Assembly (NCBI GenBank): GCA_911728435.2
Contig: OU452200.1
Span: forward strand, 38,889,715-38,953,714
Origin: Apoderus coryli
Taxonomy: Eukaryota > Arthropoda > Insecta > Coleoptera > Attelabidae
Reading direction: 5' to 3'
Length of the DNA stretch: 64,000 nt
The notes below the pieces were generated by a model. It was not told where the DNA came from, searched no databases, and worked only from the letters and a program-made list of their open reading frames with translations. Shown piece after piece: positions 21,805 through 32,172 of the stretch. Numbering within the stretch: the first letter of the stretch is position 1; the number at the start of each line of letters is the position of its first letter. Made by a program: the position numbers and the translations under genes.

Positions 21805-22287
21805 GCTTTAATCGACATAACACATTAAGTGTAATGTATTAAACTGATTTCGTGGAGTCTGACGTTTTATTTCCTACTACTCCTCTGAAGTATCAATTCG
21901 TTTTTGTGTTTAGTCGACTGTGAGCTCACGCGGCACCCACTTTGCATAGAGCTTTCGCATACCCAAATGTTCGTGTAAAATGATAAAAACACTAACATCT
22001 GATATCTTTATAATGTCAGCTAGCTCGTGCACCTTCAATTTGCGATCGGTCATAACCAATTTGTGAATTTTTTTGACGTTTTCTGAAATAACAGCCTCAA
22101 TTGGGCGTCCACTGCGCTCTGCATCATTTGTGCTGGTACGACCACGTTTAAATTCAGCAAGCCACTTCTCTACCATTTGTCTCGATCGAGCAGAGTTCGG
22201 ATAATGTTTAGCAAGCCATTGTTTGGTTTCCACTGTATTTTTTTCATCAAAAAGCAATGCTTTATCAAAACTGGAAATTCCCTTTTT

Positions 22288-22590
22288 TCCTTTTTTTTTT
22301 TTTTTGCAATAAGAACACTTTCAACGTTTGCGATCTGCAGTGCTGAAATTTGGCGATAGATAGAATCGGACAATGCAAACGGAACAATTCTGGTTTTCTC
22401 CAAATTCATCCATACATGATTCAGATGATACTAGAGTGAAAGTTTTCCCATCTTCGCGCGTTGACTATTCTCGGCACAGAGAAAAAACGCGTCGTCGACA
22501 AACATGAGCATGTGCTGAGCTCGAACATAATTGAGCAGATCATTAATGTATAATATAAAAAAGTGGCCCAAGTACTGACTCCTTCATCAG
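22288..22590 (-). pseudogene. LINE fragment with A tail
   Basis: The minus strand has LGHFFILYINDLLNYVRAQH and MLMFVDDAFFLCAENSQRA. The first is the end of RT motif B with the LYINDL helix; the second is motif C with FVDD in place of the usual FADD/YADD. A stop follows soon after. A run of about 15 A residues (on the minus strand, near 22292-22306) ends the fragment next to the mariner. This is a deleted, polyadenylated LINE copy. Confidence 0.65.
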
Positions 22591-22648
22591 AATTGCTAAC
22601 AAAATTGAGTTAATGAAAAATAATTTATTTATTAGTATCGCCACTGTA

Positions 22649-22968
22649 CAGGGTGTCCCAATTTATAAGTTTGTGTCATAACACAGAAACGATAGCTCCG
22701 AAAAATTCTACGTTCGCCACTGGATTTTATGTAAAAAGTTCTAATAGCACCAGTTTTCACCTTTCTGAAAAGACATCAGATGGCTGAGACTGAAAATGCA
22801 TCATTTTCAAAATCGCCCTGTATCTCGGAAACAAAGAATTCTATGCAAATTTTGTTTATGCCATTGACAGTTTGACAAAAATGTAGGACGGTATTGCGAA
22901 AACGGGAATCTTATATCTCCACTAATAACCGAGAATCCTGGCGATTACAACGAAATTGGGACACCCTG
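22649..22968. mobile_element. 320-bp MITE with ACAGGGTGTCCC ends
   Basis: Inverted ends CAGGGTGTCCCAATTT and AAATTGGGACACCCTG are flanked by TA (22647-22648 and 22969-22970). No coding content. The ends are typical of non-autonomous mariner/Tc1 elements. Confidence 0.85.
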
Positions 22969-22970
22969 TA

Positions 22971-24046
22971 CAGCATATCATTGAGGTATTCGAAAGTTTT
23001 AATCACAATAAATACGCTTACTGAAAGGTATGACAAATTGCTAATAAAATTGAGCAATAAGAACAAATCAGGATGGTTTAGCTGCTTAAAATATGAAAAA
23101 AATTGGAGGTTATGATATTTTTCAAACTATAAAAATTTTGAGAAAATCATTTTTTTGTAGAAAATCATTGATTAGAAAGGCGCGTAGAAATAAATTTAAA
23201 AAACTGTTCTCGAAAAGTTATACACATTCAAAATTGGGATAACAATCAGGGACTTTTTTAACACCCTGTATAAAAAAGAATTTAACAGTTGAAAAAAGTT
23301 TAAAATAGCAATGTCTTTCACAAAAAGGAAATCTGTCAATCCATGAAAACCGGAGGTCGATATTTGATCTGGTTACAAATATATCGCGCTTGAAAGTTAG
23401 GCAAAATTTTCCTTGCAGTTGGTTCTATTCCTTTTTCAGTCATTGCTGATCCTATGGTTTTCTGCAATGCATTTTTAAATTATATTGTTTATAATGGAGA
23501 AACCGCCTACTACTATGTGTATCATAACACATTTTTCCTTTCACCCATAGTGCTTTTATAAAGATTTCAATTCGAATCCCACTGTATAGAATAGGTGTAA
23601 ACGTATATGATACAGTTCCTCAGTGTATTGACCTTTAGCAAAGATTCTTTTGTAACAAAGTTCTTTGACACAGAGTGCCTTAGAAAATCGTGACTAAGTA
23701 CGTATTATTTTATTATTTGAATGTTATTTTTATTCTAAGGATTTAGTTGCTTGATAACTGTGCCAAAAGCCATTCAATTAGATTAAGAAATGCAAGTGTC
23801 ATCGTCATAGAATATTATGATCATATGGAATTTCACAAAAACGCCACCATTAAAATGTGTTTTGGCTAAAGCAAAACAATTTAATATTTTGCAACGTATC
23901 AACAAATGTGCTGTGAAGCGAGATATAGTTCTGTTCGTATATATACATGGTGTCCCTCCACGAGCCGTATTTCGAAAAGTGTCCTCATTTGGTTTCCTGA
24001 GTGCCGAAATCGAAACGCATTAATCGACTCAAAATGTACGTGAAAA
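22971..24046. other. AT-rich intergenic
   Basis: No gene is recognised. A lone CACCCTGTATA end lies near 23263-23273. Confidence 0.5.
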
Positions 24047-24840
24047 CTAATAAAATGTTGTACTGGACCTTATATGCTGCCTTGGAACGTTGAAATTAAT
24101 TCTTGAAAGCAAGTGGGAACAATCTATATTGGAGTGAACTAAACTGTAAAGAAATCGCAAAGAATTTATTTTCCTTCTACGTTCAAGACTTGGTATCTCA
24201 AATCGATCTGTCATTAATTGGTAGTCAGTACCCCTTGGAGGATAATGACCATCCTCTTTATACATTAAGTACTTCAAAAATCTACGTTGCACTTTTTCGA
24301 CCGAATTTTGATGAGTCAAATAATATGGATACCATATCAGTGACCCATCTTCCAGTTTAGAGCGCACGTAGCTAAAGTATAGCGTTTTAAGGGTATCTGT
24401 GTTTCTAAATCCCCTGCAATTCCTAACCAGAAAACCGTATGTCCTACCTGCCTCTAGTGTCTTATAATTGACATGCTCAGCAAACGTAAATTTCGAATCA
24501 AATATAATTCCTAAATCAGTGATAGATTCACATCGTGAGATTTGCACCTGATCAATGGAATAAACGTAATCAATGATCACCCTCTTGCGCGTAAAACTGA
24601 TATATTTGCACTTCGACGGGTTAAGTGAAAGTTTATTTAGTACGCACCATTGATGCACCAGCTCCAAATTGTTCTGTAGGTTAGCACAGTCAACGATACT
24701 ATCAATAGAACTGTACAATTTAAGATCATCCGAAAACATCAGCCGATCACAATTCATTGCATTCTCCAGCTCATTGATAAATAACATAAAAAAAGGGGTC
24801 AAATATGGTACAGAAACTTCATGAGGACTATTATTTTTGT
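24047..24840 (-). pseudogene. jockey/CR1-like LINE reverse transcriptase, 3' half
   Basis: A 251-codon open frame (24802-24047) begins in RT motif B (TPFFMLFINELENAMN) and holds motif C as MFSDDLKLYSSI (FSDD instead of FADD). Next come the thumb CVLNKLSLNPSKCKYISFTR and the C-terminal region (SYVRSKLEDGSLIWYPYYL, VEKVQRRFLKYL). Upstream, SVPYLT replaces the usual GVPQGS-x-LGP, indicating a small deletion. The protein is closely related in layout to the LINE at 55.4 kb. The 5' half is missing, so it is a truncated copy. Confidence 0.88.
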
Positions 24841-24849
24841 TAAATAGTC

Positions 24850-26340
24850 AGGCCGACGATCCAAAATGCGTCTACGAATTCCCTGAACCACGTTTTTCAT
24901 TTATTTTCTACAATAAACCTACACAATGTCAAAAGAAATTAAATCGCTTGATAATATCATACAAATCATCGACCTTCATACCACATCCATACATGGATGA
25001 AATAAATAAATAGTTTTATTTTCCGCATCGTTTCAAAATGACTACTATATATCACAACTTTGTGTGTGAAACATTTAACAGCTATTAATTTTAATTATAA
25101 TTACCTACTTGTTATTATTAAAATTAACTTAGATATGATTTAGATGATATTTTTTTAACATGGCCAATTAAACGCATAAGAAAAAACATTTTGTTTATTT
25201 GTAAAACCTAATTAATTAGGTTGAAATCCTCCGAGTGACACGCGAATATCAACAATTCTATTGATAATTATGAACTTCCTTGTAACTTGTAGAGATTATT
25301 AAGGCACCATATGAAGGATTTTTTTTGTATCTCCTATTTCCATTAGGGGTAGTAAATATGTGTTAGAAGAATGCTAATGAAGGAAGGATTTTGATAGTGT
25401 TGTATGTTTGTAATTATAGTTTTTATTGGGTTAGCTGAACAGACAATTGTGGCAATTGGCCATGATTGAAATGAAACTCGCCCAATATAAAAAAATAAAG
25501 GCCTTTATTATTATTTCTAGAATTAATATTTTAACCACGCTGTGTTAATGGCATACATCGGGCAATTGTGGATTACATTAATATTTGCATATATATATAT
25601 GGAGCATATTAAGCGTCAAGTATCTTCAGAGCGGTTGAATGAATAAATTAAATTTACGGGAAACTTGTTTCCTACCTTTTCCAGGCTGCCGCAGTGACCA
25701 GTATAGTCTTTCTAATCTTAATTTAAAATATATAAACTTAACGATTTTACCGGGGCTATCCGTTCCCATGCCTCTTTACATTAGAAATGGGCATCGAATG
25801 CAGCGTTTATTTGATACATTTCTCCCTCGTATATAAGACGTATAATAAATCATGCCTGCCAAAGGATACCGACAGTAATAAAAATAACTACAGTGACGGG
25901 AAAAAGTTGGGTTAATGATTAGAGTTTGCAAATAAATATAATATGAATGAAAGAAATAATTTTTGGCAACGTGATATTTTCTCAGATTAATCTAAATATA
26001 ATCGGACATCATATGGTATGGCGAAGACTTAATGTGGAATTTAAACAAGAAAATTTGTGTCTGACAGTAAAACACGGTGGCAGAATATTGTAACCATGAT
26101 TTGTTCAATAGTTTTTCTTAGATTAATAAAATGAAAGAAGATCTATCAAATTACATAATAATTTTTAATAATACCTCAAGTGGATGAAACTTTTTGCAGT
26201 CACTGTATCAGACACCGCCGGTATTAGGTTGCAATGTAGTTATATATATACAGACAGTTTCTTTTATAAGGCGGTATACCAGTAACACGAGCGGAACACG
26301 TTTGTTTTCGTTTTGAGCGGGAATTATTTTGTGACAAGTG
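24850..26340. other. AT-rich intergenic, nothing recognised
   Basis: No family signature is found. The 65-codon frame at 25639-25836 is not recognisable and I do not call it a gene. Confidence 0.5.
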
Positions 26341-26345
26341 TAAGT

Positions 26346-27250
26346 ATACAGGGTGTTTCAGAAAGACATGACCAAAATTTGTGAGCGGTATTGGGGACAT
26401 CTAATCATGAAAAAAACCTAAATTGTAATTTTTCGAAAAGTCTTTATTTACAAAGATACAGGGTGTTAAAGATGACTGCCTGAGGACGATTTTTTTGAAA
26501 TATTTCCGAAACGAGTAAAGATGAATTAACCAAATGTAGCATATTTATTCACCTAGTAAAATGTCGTAAACATGAAATTGAATAAAAAAGGATGACCATA
26601 GGCGGGTAAACATTCATTTTGTGTCAAAAATGTGATAAAATAAAGTTTTCTACATAAAAAAGGCATACTTCTTTTTTCTCGAAAAATTTAAAGGTTTTCG
26701 AGAAATTCGAGTTTGAAAATTTTAGGACAAAACTCGTCCTTAGTACAAAGCAGTAATAAAATTGTGGAAAACTTTTCGTTAGTAAACTGTATTTCAATAA
26801 TTTTATTAATGCTGTTTACCAGTTTTGTCCCAAAATATGCAAACTCGAATTTCTCGAAAACCTTTAAGTTTTTCGAGAAAAAATAAGTATGCCTTTTTTA
26901 TGTAGAAAACTTTATTTTATCACATTTTTAACATAAAATGAATAAAAATCACAAGAAAAAAAAGTTAGGTTATAATTAAGGCAAGGGTCCCCCCGTTTAT
27001 CCGCCTATGGTCCTCCTTTTTTTATTCAATTCCATGTCAGTTTACGACATTTTACTAGGTGAATAAATATGCTACATTTGGTTAATTCATCTTTAGTCGT
27101 TTCGAAAATATTTCAAAAAAATCGCCTTCAGGCAGTTATCTTTAACACCCTGTGTCTTTGTAAATAAGGTCTTTTCGAAAAATTACAATTTAGGTTTTTT
27201 TCATGATTAGATGTCCCCAATTCGCTCACAAATTTTGGCCATGGCAGAAA
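26346..27250. mobile_element. foldback element A, copy 1
   Basis: A palindrome of about 900 bp. The left arm starts at a TACAGGGTGTTTC end and contains CCAAAATTTGTGAGCG, CATCTAATCATGAAAAAAAC and ATGACCATAGGCGGGTAAAC. The same blocks return inverted in the right arm up to about 27245. The centre pairs too (TCGAGAAATTCGAGTTT with AACTCGAATTTCTCGA). No ORF. Further copies: 44935-46470 and a partial one at 51075-51583. Confidence 0.85.
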
Positions 27251-27759
27251 TCGGATTTTTATGTATTAATTGCGGGAAAACAAATACACATTAAGTTGTT
27301 TAAATCAGGTAATTGTCGGTATAGGACAAATGGCAAAATAACCTAAACTTTAGGCAACGTTTCATGTATTTAAAATAATCGTCTTCAGCGCCTTGTGCAG
27401 TAGTTTAGTTTAAAGTGTCCATAATAGGTGGTCATGATTAAATAGTCATAGTGACAATAGAAAAACAACAACATTAACTATTTGAAGCCAAAAATATTTA
27501 ATCAGAATTGTTCACTCTGTATGTTTAGTTTAATTGTTTATGTTATTAATTTTTAATTGTAAAAAAATATAGTTATCCAATGTCATGATAAAAAAAAATT
27601 AGATAAAAAATAAATAAAGTTGTCAAGTTGACTTTCAATAAAAAAAAGTTATCAAATTATTCAAGAAAATTAATTGAAAGCTCGATTGAAAATCAATAGT
27701 AATAAAACGGTCATTCGAGCCAGAATTTGTAAATAATCTTATTACAGGTAAATCTGAAT
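27251..27759. other. AT-rich intergenic, nothing recognised
   Basis: I see no gene here. Confidence 0.5.
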
Positions 27760-27773
27760 AAGTTACAAGAATG

Positions 27774-28223
27774 AGAAAGAGATGTTTGTGGCGACACCTA
27801 GCGTGAACAGGCAATATGCCGGGTGAAACACAGTTCACTACGATGGCCGGACAAGAAGTAACAACTCCATTATATCCTATTGCCAACACTAGATGCGCCC
27901 GAATCCCCTAGCAGGGAGGCTTTATTTAAGAATTGCTTGTTACATAAAGCAACAAGACTTTAAGTTATGTATCGTAGTGAACTGTGTTTCACCCGGCATA
28001 TTGCCTGTTCACGCTAGGTGTCGCCACAAACATCTCTTTCTCAATCAATTCTCGTGCTAGTATAAGCTCTTTGTAAATGTTGGAAATTTAGGTCACACTG
28101 CCTGCCGATCACCACTGATGAGTCGTGGATCGACGAAACGGCCGTCTGGTGGAAGCATGGTAGTGTGAAATAAATTTCCAACATAACTTAAAGTCTTGTT
28201 GCTTTATGTAACAAGCAATTCTT
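27774..28223 (+). mobile_element. 450-bp hammerhead-bearing insertion with 14-bp TSD
   Basis: The insertion is flanked by the direct repeat AAGTTACAAGAATG (27760-27773 and 28224-28237). Order of blocks: A (27774-27843), spacer, B (27929-27970), A' (27971-28041, complement of A), C, hammerhead (28110-28151), B' (about 28180-28223, complement of B). Reading the first part inverted gives B', spacer', A', so the element is an inverted join of two pieces of one unit of about 340 bp arranged in circular or tandem order. No ORF is visible. Family relation: Penelope-like or retrozyme-like. Confidence 0.8.
28110..28151 (+). ncRNA. canonical type I hammerhead ribozyme motif
   Basis: Stem I CACCA (28110-28114) pairs with TGGTG (28147-28151). 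The core CTGATGA (28115-28121) carries no extra base. Stem II GTCG (28122-28125) pairs with CGAC (28131-28134) around TGGAT. GAA (28135-28137) leads into the self-complementary eight-mer ACGGCCGT (28138-28145), and C (28146) is the expected cleavage base in GUC. All invariant core positions are present, so this is the best candidate for an active ribozyme here. Confidence 0.85.
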
Positions 28224-28348
28224 AAGTTACAAGAATGTTTAAGAGAAATGTAAATTGACAATTTCTTGGTTTGTAGAACTTAATACTTAAGCGTTCAAGA
28301 AAAACGCACATACAGGGTGTTTCTATATTCGACCGACAACGCATTTTC

Positions 28349-31012
28349 ATAAGGGCATATACCCTTAAAGGGCTTAAATACAGGGTCCCAAAGGTTCAAA
28401 TTTAAAATTGAAAATTTTCCATAATTCAAAAACGCTTTTAAATATTTTTTTCAAATTTAGTGACCGCTATGTCTTTTAAAAAAGACATATTTTGACATGA
28501 ACAATCTTTTTAAAAAATTAACCAGTGGCATGCTATAGGGGTTAGTAACCCTTTTTATTCCCCTATTTTTTACGCCACTGAAATAAATATATTGTTTTAT
28601 TTTTATGGGGCTAAAGCGAACGGTTTTGTAGGAATTTGCCTGTAAACAAAAGTCTACAAGTACAGGGTGCGAAGGTATGTAATATTTTGAAAACTATCAA
28701 TTTTTGGAATAGACATCCTTTCATAAACTTGCCTTTATTTTTGATGCAAAAAATTTTAAAATTGGGGGTTGCCATTTAAAAATGTTGAATTTTGACACTT
28801 TTTTCAATTTGATTTTTTACCTTTTTTTCCAATACTGAATTTTATTATACTTAATTAATTTTTGCTATATAATATGATTTACTATTGGTTTTTATTTGAA
28901 TTCAACTATATTGATAGTTACATAACGTATTTACACCACAACCAAGAAATGTATATGTCTATTCTGTCTTGAGTCCTTTTCTTGGCCAAATGGTGAAGGC
29001 GCGTTGTAGACATGAAATTTACCGCGTCTGTTTTCTCTGAAAATAAAAGCCCAAAAATATAAATAATATGCGTTAGGTTGGTTATTAAATAAATAGTATA
29101 TTACATAACATGTGCTGTAAATGATATTTTACATGTGAGAGACTAGTTATTTACAGCTCGAGTTATGTACTATACTTTTTCTACGACTTTGCTGAATCAG
29201 AATCCATTTCAGAATTAAAATGTAAGCAGAAATACTTAAAACAGAAGAAAAGGTAATTATGACATTTAAATATTTGAATTTATTTGACATTTGTGTTTGA
29301 CATAATAACAAATAAACATCCCCAAAGTGTTATGTAATATTCATTACGTAACACTTATGTAAGATTGAATTTACATGTCACGTTAACAGTTTTGCAATAG
29401 ACGGCTTAACAAAACAGGAGTAGAAAAATATACTTACCTTATAGAAATCCTGCTTTCTTTCGAACAGTAGAACGTTGAGTACATTCATTGCGTAACCTAT
29501 TGCGATGAAATATATTTTGGTATGTTTTAGTTCATACGCTGTTCATTTATTATTATTTGTGTTCTTTTGTATTAATTTTATTTCCACTGTGTATTTGATT
29601 CTCATTTTATCTAAATACAAGAAAAGAAATGAATTACGGTGATTAAATAATAATGAACTGCTTAAAATTTGGTTAATTTTTGCACTACTCTGATTAGAAA
29701 TACGTATAGAATAGTTTTTGTAATACTTACCTTGTTAAATTAACTATCATGGGTATGTCTTCGGTATGATATGTGTGGTTGTTGTGAATTCGTAATCTTT
29801 TACTACTTGTGTAACACATAACACATAAGTTTATTCCGTTTTGCATTCTATTCTTCTTGAATGTAAACATTGTAACTATTTATTTTCATTCTCGGTCATC
29901 TTCGTGTGGTTCCACGTGCATCGTTCTGCTTTGTCAAGTCCTGCAGCTGCGTATTTGCTCCTGATATAATGTTATCGACATTGGCGTGCCTGAAATTAAA
30001 ACATGGAATTATTAATTGCTTAAATTGCTATTTTTCTGACGAAATGGTATTCCATTTTATGTTTTTATAAGCTACTTCGTACAGTTATGGAATTCTTCTG
30101 GATCATATTGGAAACTTCCAGAAAGACGTTTTGACAGATGTCAAGTGGTTTTGATGGTTGATTTCCCATTTAGATTTTTCGGTTGTGCTTTAAATTTTTA
30201 AAACAACGAGGTTATTGTTTCATAATTTCCAAATAATATATTGCTGCTATTGTTTAGCATCCGAAAGGGATTTTAATATTTGTGAAATTTACTTGGTCTG
30301 GCCGTTCAACGGGTGTCGATATATTTGTTGGCACGATTTATTTTGTTGGACAGACTTAGGACTTCACTGGATTTACCGACAATAAACACTATAGCACGGT
30401 GTGGTGTGGGTTTTGGAATACGTTTAACAATAATAAACCTTCAATAGGACCACTATTGTGAAATTTTAATGTCCTGTATGGATTTTCTGGTCTAGCGGAG
30501 GTTTATTCGGCCTATTTGAGGCCTGGAGTTTTCTTGCCTGGTTTTTGGTTATCTGTAAAGGCTTAGCTGATGATTGATGAGCCTCAGCAGTAACGTAGCG
30601 CATAATTCGAATTCTTTAGAAACTGAGAAATTGTACAATGCTTGAATGTTACTTTCAACTTTTCTTGCAGACTTTTGTTTAGAGACGAATTCCTGCAAAA
30701 CTGTTCACTTTAGACCCATAAAAGTTATTATTTTTTTAAGTAAAAATGAACAGGGAATTTAAAAAAAATATATTTATTCCAGTGGCGTAAAAAATAGGGG
30801 GATAAAAAGTGTCACTAACCCCTATAGCATGCCACTGGTTATTTTTTAAATATAATGTTTATGTCAAAATATGACTTTTATAAAGAACATATCGGTCACG
30901 AAATTTGAAAAAATATTTATTTAAGGGAGTTTTTGAATTATGCCAAATTTTCGATTTAAAATTTGAACCTTTGACACCCTGTATCTAGACAACTAAGCCC
31001 TTTAAGGGTATA
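28349..31012. mobile_element. foldback element B, long inverted arms
   Basis: The left arm (28349-28665) contains ACCCTTAAAGGGCTTA, CCAGTGGCATGCTATAGGGG, TTTTTTACGCCACTG and AACAAAAGTCTACAAG. All return inverted in the right arm (30655-31012). The 2.0-kb interior is AT-rich and I find no coding signature in it. Without a transposase gene it must be non-autonomous. Clear target duplications are not seen. Confidence 0.8.
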
Positions 31013-31050
31013 TTATGTCTGTAACACGCCATAGTATATTAAGTATAAAG

Positions 31051-31770
31051 GGCGGTAAAGCATTCGTTGCAGCCCGCCGCTGTATAGACGCACGAGTGAG
31101 CGAAGCGAGCGAGGGCAGCTATACAGTGAAGGGCTGCAGCGGCTTTACCGCCAGTGGTGCTTACAACTGTTTTTCGCCTGCCTTTTCATACTACAATATT
31201 AAACCAAAAGACCTTTATTTTAATAATTAATTATTACTGTTATGAACTGACAGTTTTTGACAGAAATTAATGGAATTATTTTTTGACTTACATGATAATA
31301 GGCATTATCCTTTGACAAACTCAGATCAGAGAAACTTATGTGACAGGCTCACATGTCAGTGTTGAGTCCGTATTTTAAATGTAGAAAGAAACTGTCAAAT
31401 TATTATCTGAGCGTGTATGCTATAGAAATTTGATTTTAGAATCTTAGGTATATTTCGGTAATACAATAATAATTAAAAACTGATTACTAATTAATAATGG
31501 ACAAATTTAAATAATTAAATGAGTTTAGCGGAATGGCAGACGACTACCTAAGTAAACTTTCTCAATTAATTGTCAACTTATCATCTAGAAGGAATGCACA
31601 TTAAGTTAAGTGAGTGAAAACTACTGATGTTAACGTTATTATTGGAAATCTAACATAGCGCCATCTATGAAAAAAAATTAAAATGAGCGGGCGTTAACTG
31701 GTCATTTACCGCCCGCATATGCGGGCGGTAAAACTCTGTTTAAGTGCAGGCAGGCGAAAAAGTTAATTAA
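31051..31770. mobile_element. element with GGCGGTAAAG hairpin ends
   Basis: The left block 31051-31152 starts GGCGGTAAAG, ends CTTTACCGCC and is itself partly palindromic (GCAGCCC with GGGCTGC), with GAGCGAAGCGAGCGAG in its loop. The right part holds a perfect 28-base palindrome (31705-31732) of the same TTTACCGCC core. CGCCTGCC near 31168 and GGCAGGCG near 31745 are in inverted order. A related hairpin is at 47368-47460. No ORF of note. Class unknown. Confidence 0.6.
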
Positions 31771-31779
31771 TATACCTAT

Positions 31780-32160
31780 GTTGTGTACATACGTAACTTA
31801 ATGCGGTCCTGGAATTTCGCCGTTTGACAGTAACAAACACCTGTGTGGAGAATTCAAGGTTATAGCACCGTAGATATAGTCGTAGGTCGTAGTATAATAT
31901 TATTATGTTCGATGGCTATAGGATATAGGTCGCGGGGTTCTTTGAATAGTTGCGGTGTCTAGAGAAGGTAATGAGTGGAAGAGAGACAGTGAGAGGTGGT
32001 GACCGTACGAAATACCGATACCTCAGTCAAAGATTAATGTGTACATTAATCTTTGCCCCAGTTAAAATTAGTTAATATTCGATGCCGATACGATATACAT
32101 TTTTGATTTGGATTTTGAAAATAAAAGAGAGACGCGAGGCGACATCTAAAGAACACGATG
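31780..32160. other. non-coding remnant between nested elements
   Basis: No gene. It contains the hairpin CAAAGATTAATGT / ACATTAATCTTTG (32028-32055). Confidence 0.5.
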
Positions 32161-32172
32161 TCAAAATAATTA

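Larger units (their letters stand above)
20886..21878. mobile_element. hairpin element with two hammerhead motifs
   Basis: The insertion is flanked by a 12-bp direct repeat ACTCCTCTGAAG (20874-20885 and 21879-21890). Its bulk is a near-perfect inverted repeat: left arm 20939-21396, right arm 21417-21880, spacer 20 bp. Each arm carries one hammerhead-like motif facing outward. A T-rich leader (20886-20938) lies only on the left. The ends read GGAAATAAAACGTCAGACTC. No ORF. Best interpretation: a non-autonomous relative of Penelope-like elements. Confidence 0.85.
20396..22287 (-). mobile_element. second mariner family, split by a hairpin insertion
   Basis: Transposase sequence runs from about 22287 down to 21891, is interrupted by the 993-bp insertion at 20886-21878, and resumes from 20885 to about 20396. 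Both outer ends are truncated, so no terminal repeats remain. It is a different lineage from the mariners at 0.5 and 2.9 kb. Confidence 0.88.
20396..22287 (-). pseudogene. mariner transposase, interrupted and frameshifted
   Basis: The N-terminal HTH block (FPVLIKHCFLMKK, then KQWLAKHYPNSARSRQMVEK and AEFKRGRTSTNDAERSGRPI) and the second HTH (HKLVMTDRKLKVHELADIIK) lie at 22285-21910. After the insertion come SEECLALLNRNKMEFYRRYV and the first catalytic block VTMDETWLHYYTPESKRQSA. The second block VLFHQDNAPCHKSVKTMAKL follows near 20600-20530. The third block, normally SPDLAPSD, is unrecognisable. Several frames are involved, so the gene is dead even ignoring the insertion. Confidence 0.88.

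Noticed and set aside
20160..22590. The two LINE RT fragments as halves of one element split by the mariner
   Set aside because: The motif B types differ (RGCPQGG versus an LYINDL/FVDD type) and the second has its own A tail, so they are separate insertions.
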